A stretch of DNA of 7,907 nucleotides from an uncultured Brevibacterium sp. (GTDB lineage Bacteria; Actinomycetota; Actinomycetes; Actinomycetales; Brevibacteriaceae). The notes under the pieces were generated by a model that saw only the letters and a program-made list of their open reading frames with translations, ran no database searches and was not told the origin of the DNA. The stretch lies in NCBI GenBank assembly GCA_902489215.1, contig CABTZE010000091.1:1-7907 (forward strand), written 5' to 3'. Position numbers and translations under genes: made by a program. Of the stretch, positions 5,437 through 7,907 are shown in pieces (the first letter of the stretch is position 1; every line of letters begins with the position of its first letter).

Positions 5437-5976
5437 ATGGCTGAAAGAGAATATGTTTTTCCCGCACCGGAACGATTCATCGTCGGCACCGTCGGCCTGC
5501 CGGGAGACCGTTCTTTCTACTTTCAGGCAAAGGACGCTGACAGGGTTGTCACGGTTGCTGTCGAAAAAGAGCAGGTGGAGCTGCTGGGTGAGCGCATCAA
5601 CGAGCTGTTGGACATGGTGCGGTCGCGTTCCGCCGACGGCTACATGATCCCTGCCGGGCCCGATCCTGCAGATGCTGACAACGCCAACCTCGAAATGCCG
5701 GTTGACCCTGAGTTTCGCGTCGGCACTATGAGTCTGGGCTGGGATACACGTCGACGGCATTTGGAAATCGAGTGCTCGGCCATCAACCTCGGGCAGGACA
5801 GCGAAGATTCCGAATCACCGGTTCTGCGGGTCATTCTTTCCGCCGAAGCCGCTCGGGAGTTCGCTCGTCGTGCCGACCAGGTGGTCAATGCCGGGCGTGC
5901 TGACTGCCCCTTCTGTTCGCTTCCTCTGGACCCGGACGGGCACCTGTGCCCGCGGGCCAATGGGGTGCCCCGGTGA
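5437..5976 (+). CDS. DUF3090 family protein with C-terminal zinc ribbon
   Basis: This is a 179-aa cytoplasmic protein of the actinobacterial DUF3090 family (Rv2134c-like, by recall). The N-terminal half is beta-rich, with RFIVGTVGLPGDRSFYFQA (13-31) and RVVTVAVEKEQVELLGERI (36-54) as the recognisable core. The middle, FRVGTMSLGWD (93-103) to HLEIECSA (108-115), is a second beta region. The C-terminus is a compact metal-binding motif: CPFCSLPLDPDGHLCPRANG (157-176), with C157, C160, H169 and C171 as likely zinc ligands. The biochemical role is not established. The start is the ATG at 5437; a TTG two codons upstream in frame is less likely because the -10 box places the mRNA start at 5437. Its TGA overlaps the GTG of the next gene (GTGA), so the two proteins are made from one message and may act together. 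Confidence 0.92.
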   Translation: MAEREYVFPAPERFIVGTVGLPGDRSFYFQAKDADRVVTVAVEKEQVELLGERINELLDMVRSRSADGYMIPAGPDPADADNANLEMPVDPEFRVGTMSLGWDTRRRHLEIECSAINLGQDSEDSESPVLRVILSAEAAREFARRADQVVNAGRADCPFCSLPLDPDGHLCPRANGVPR

Positions 5977-6770
5977 TCGAATCGGCTTTGGCCGAAGCAC
6001 GGGTGACGGTTCTCGGCCGGGTGCCCGGCGCCTCGAATACGGTCTTCCTGTGCCTGCTGGAAGGGGACTTCGGAACCGGGCCGGCCGTAAGACGAGGCAT
6101 CTACAAGCCGGTGCGCGGCGAAAAGCCGCTGCACGACTTTCCCGCCGGAACACTCGCGCGCAGGGAAGTCGCCGCCTACCGCTTGGCTCACCACTTGGGA
6201 ATTAACGAGGTGCCGCCGACAGTCTTTCTCGATGAGGGGCCCCTGGGGCCGGGGTCTCTGCAGGCCTATGTGCTGTCAGACGGTGAGGACGAGCCGCCCG
6301 TGACTATCTGCCTCCCCGCGGAGCTTCCCGAGGGCTGGCTGCCGGCTGCGGCAGGTGAAACCGAAACGGGCGAGCAGGTGGTCATCGCCCACAGTCCTGA
6401 TGAGCAGATCCTGCGCCTGGCAGTTTTCGACATTGTGGCCAATAACGCCGACCGCAAGGGCAGCCACGTTCTCTCCGGGGCGTGGGATCCGCAGGCGAAA
6501 GCCCAATTCTTCGGAATCGACAACGGCCTTACGTTCCATACGGAGCCAAAGCTGCGCACCGTTTTGTGGGGATTTTCCGACACTCCCGTGCCGGATTCTC
6601 TGCGAACAGGTCTCGCCGCGCTGGCTGACTCAGTTCCGGATGACCTTGAAGCACACCTGACGGCAGATGAAAGCCGCGCACTGGCAATTCGCGCCGATCA
6701 GCTGGCCCAGAGCGGCGTCATGCCGCACATGCCACAGGATCGAATGCCGATTCCCTGGCCACCGGTGTAG
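5973..6770 (+). CDS. SCO1664-family PI3/PI4-kinase-like protein
   Basis: This is a 265-aa protein of an actinobacterial family that resembles phosphatidylinositol 4-kinases and HipA-like kinases. Residues 42-70 look like the N-lobe: GIYKPVRGE with K45 as the candidate ATP-binding lysine, then TLARREVAAYRL with E65. The catalytic loop is VFDIVANNADRKGSHVL (151-167), with D160 and R161. The metal-binding loop is FFGIDNGLTFH (179-189), where IDNGL closely matches the IDNGLAF motif of type II PI4-kinases. H165 stands where those kinases have Asn. The substrate (lipid, protein or small molecule) is unknown, and some family members might lack kinase activity. The GTG at 5973 overlaps the DUF3090 stop; a GTG at 5946 would add nine residues inside the DUF3090 zinc ribbon and is less likely. 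mshC begins 25 bp after the stop. Confidence 0.9.
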   Translation: MIESALAEARVTVLGRVPGASNTVFLCLLEGDFGTGPAVRRGIYKPVRGEKPLHDFPAGTLARREVAAYRLAHHLGINEVPPTVFLDEGPLGPGSLQAYVLSDGEDEPPVTICLPAELPEGWLPAAAGETETGEQVVIAHSPDEQILRLAVFDIVANNADRKGSHVLSGAWDPQAKAQFFGIDNGLTFHTEPKLRTVLWGFSDTPVPDSLRTGLAALADSVPDDLEAHLTADESRALAIRADQLAQSGVMPHMPQDRMPIPWPPV

Positions 6771-6782
6771 ACACTTGACGGC

Positions 6783-6788
6783 TATGCT
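6783..6788 (+). promoter_or_regulatory. -10 box for a leaderless mshC transcript
   Basis: TATGCT fits TANNNT and ends 7 bases before the GTG at 6796, with no convincing ribosome-binding site between. It lies in the 25-bp gap after the kinase-like gene, so mshC could have its own promoter besides readthrough. TTGACG at 6775-6780 resembles a -35 box but is only 2 bases from the -10 box, so it cannot serve this promoter. Confidence 0.45.
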
Positions 6789-6795
6789 GGGTGGC

Positions 6796-7907
6796 GTGAA
6801 ATCTTGGTCAGCTCCCGCAGTCCCGTCCCTGTCCGACTTCCCGGTCCTTCCGGCCGCTCCTGCCGACAGCACTGTCTACAGCACATCGGCCAGGGGTCCT
6901 GTCAGCGGCCTCCTTCAGGATGGAAAGGCCCGGCTCTACGTGTGCGGCATCACCCCGTACGATGCAACGCACTTGGGACACGCATCGACCTACGTCGCAT
7001 TCGACGTCCTTCTGCGCACCTGGATTGATGCCGGAGCTGACATCGTCTACGTCCAGAACACAACGGATATTGACGATCCGCTTCTCGAACGCGCCGAGGC
7101 AACCGGAGTCGACTGGCGCGAACTCGCTGACAGCCAGATTGAGCTGTTCTTCTCCGACATGGAGGCCCTGCGCGTCATCCCGCCGAAGCACTACATCGGT
7201 GCGGTGGAGTCGATCCCAGACGTTGTGGAGGCCGTAGAGAAGCTGCTTGAGCGGGGTGCGGCCTACAAGCTTGACAACGGCGACGTCTATTACCGCATCA
7301 GCACGGAGGTTCAACCGCCGTTCGGCTCAGAATCACACTACAGCCGCGAACAGATGCTTGAAATCTTCCCTGAACGCGGGGGAGACCCTGACACGCCCGG
7401 CAAAGAAGATCCACTCGACGCCCTTCTGTGGCGCGCCGCCCGCGAAGGCGAACCGCAGTGGTCCGGCGGAACACTGGGGCCGGGCCGACCCGGTTGGCAC
7501 ATCGAGTGTGCTGTCATTGCCGGCAAATATGCCGGCTACCCCCTGACAGTGCAGGGCGGAGGCTCCGACCTGATCTTCCCGCACCACGAAATGGGTGCCG
7601 CACACGCAATCGCCCTGACGGACACACCTTTTGCCGACGCCTACATGCACACAGGCATGGTCGCCTACGAAGGCGAAAAGATGAGCAAGTCCCTTGGCAA
7701 TTTGGTCCTCGTGTCGAACCTGACCGCCGCCGGAACCGATCCCATGGCCATCCGCCTGGCGATACTCGGCAACCACTACCGGTCGGATTGGGAGTACAGC
7801 GACGGTGTGCTGGTCGCCGCGGAAAACCGCTTGGCGGCGTGGGGGGGGGGCGCCCGGCGGCGTGAATCGGGCTTAACGGCAGGCCATCATGTCCGGATAT
7901 GCGCCGA
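6796..7907 (+). CDS. mshC: MshC, cysteine--1-D-myo-inosityl 2-amino-2-deoxy-alpha-D-glucopyranoside ligase (3' end missing)
   Basis: MshC joins cysteine to GlcN-Ins using ATP, the third enzymatic step of mycothiol synthesis, in the cytoplasm. It is a relative of cysteinyl-tRNA synthetase without the tRNA-binding domains. The visible 370 codons include LYVCGITPYDATHLGHAST (47-65) holding the HIGH-like motif and zinc ligand C50; WHIEC (234-238) with C238; FPHHEMGAAH (261-270) with H263; and GEKMSKSLGN (293-302), the KMSKS motif. The C50-C238-H263 spacing fits the zinc site of mycobacterial MshC as I recall it. THLGHAST and the absence of a long C-terminus separate it from CysS. The start is GTG at 6796, which gives the expected N-terminal length. 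The window ends before the C-terminal DLDTP-type region, about 40 residues short. From 7841 on, after a run of ten G, the translation no longer looks like MshC until possibly the final residues. Confidence 0.94.
   Translation, partial: MKSWSAPAVPSLSDFPVLPAAPADSTVYSTSARGPVSGLLQDGKARLYVCGITPYDATHLGHASTYVAFDVLLRTWIDAGADIVYVQNTTDIDDPLLERAEATGVDWRELADSQIELFFSDMEALRVIPPKHYIGAVESIPDVVEAVEKLLERGAAYKLDNGDVYYRISTEVQPPFGSESHYSREQMLEIFPERGGDPDTPGKEDPLDALLWRAAREGEPQWSGGTLGPGRPGWHIECAVIAGKYAGYPLTVQGGGSDLIFPHHEMGAAHAIALTDTPFADAYMHTGMVAYEGEKMSKSLGNLVLVSNLTAAGTDPMAIRLAILGNHYRSDWEYSDGVLVAAENRLAAWGGGARRRESGLTAGHHVRICA
7841..7850 (+). repeat. Run of ten G inside mshC
   Basis: Ten consecutive G follow GCGT within the mshC frame, encoding Gly-Gly after RLAAW. 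The frame stays open through the run to the window end, but the other two frames hit stops soon after (TGA at 7862-7864; TAA at 7874-7876). The run lies 57 bases from the end of the window, where read quality is often poor. Confidence 0.7.

Noticed and set aside
5263..5760. A 165-codon minus-strand open frame across the start of DUF3090
   Set aside because: It is antisense to DUF3090 and in a different frame from the acidic protein; no motif is recognisable.
5640..6194. A 184-codon minus-strand frame opposite the DUF3090/kinase junction
   Set aside because: Both plus-strand genes carry clear family motifs and this frame is their shadow.
6775..6780. TTGACG as a -35 box for mshC
   Set aside because: It is 2 bases from the TATGCT -10 box, far below the required spacing, and no other -10 box fits it before the gene.

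Overview
The window is chromosomal DNA from a high-G+C actinobacterium. GC-rich wobble positions, GTG starts, 4-bp stop/start overlaps and TANNNT -10 boxes a few bases ahead of start codons all fit this. The right end carries mshC, the cysteine ligase of mycothiol synthesis, which is restricted to actinobacteria. Several neighbours (DUF3090, a PI4-kinase-like protein of the SCO1664 type, an MSMEG_4193-type phosphatase, DUF5703, an M20 peptidase of the Rv2141c type) are families I know mainly from actinobacteria. I cannot name a genus; a member of the Micrococcales/Actinomycetales is most likely. The window is probably a contig end: it stops inside mshC soon after a run of ten G.

Layout from left to right. 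Bases 1-187 hold no convincing gene. They contain a short inverted-repeat motif resembling an insertion-sequence end and a perfect 12-bp hairpin likely to be a terminator. A two-gene plus-strand operon follows: a 209-aa protein with two diverged repeats resembling the helix-turn-helix repeat found beside homing endonucleases, then an M20 metallopeptidase. Converging on it is a minus-strand pair, a 64-aa DUF5703 protein and a two-repeat YdcZ-type DMT transporter, joined by an ATGA overlap. Divergent from that pair is a histidine phosphatase, which converges with uppP (undecaprenyl-diphosphatase) on the minus strand. Next to uppP, also on the minus strand, is a 102-aa protein ending in a long aspartate-rich tail. 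Divergent from it across 46 bp lies a DUF3090 zinc-ribbon protein, overlapped by 4 bp by the kinase-like gene. mshC follows 25 bp later, apparently with its own leaderless promoter.

How the genes may work together. The block resembles the Mycobacterium tuberculosis region from mshC to the M20 peptidase gene (about Rv2130c-Rv2141c, from memory), with rearranged orientation. mshC makes Cys-GlcN-Ins for mycothiol, and uppP recycles the lipid carrier of cell-wall synthesis. The DUF3090/kinase-like pair, DUF5703 and the acidic protein have no established function. Their retention around mshC and uppP makes them the best candidates here for an undescribed conserved system. Nothing in the window looks like a defence island, CRISPR array, prophage or intact mobile element, and no tRNA or rRNA gene was seen.
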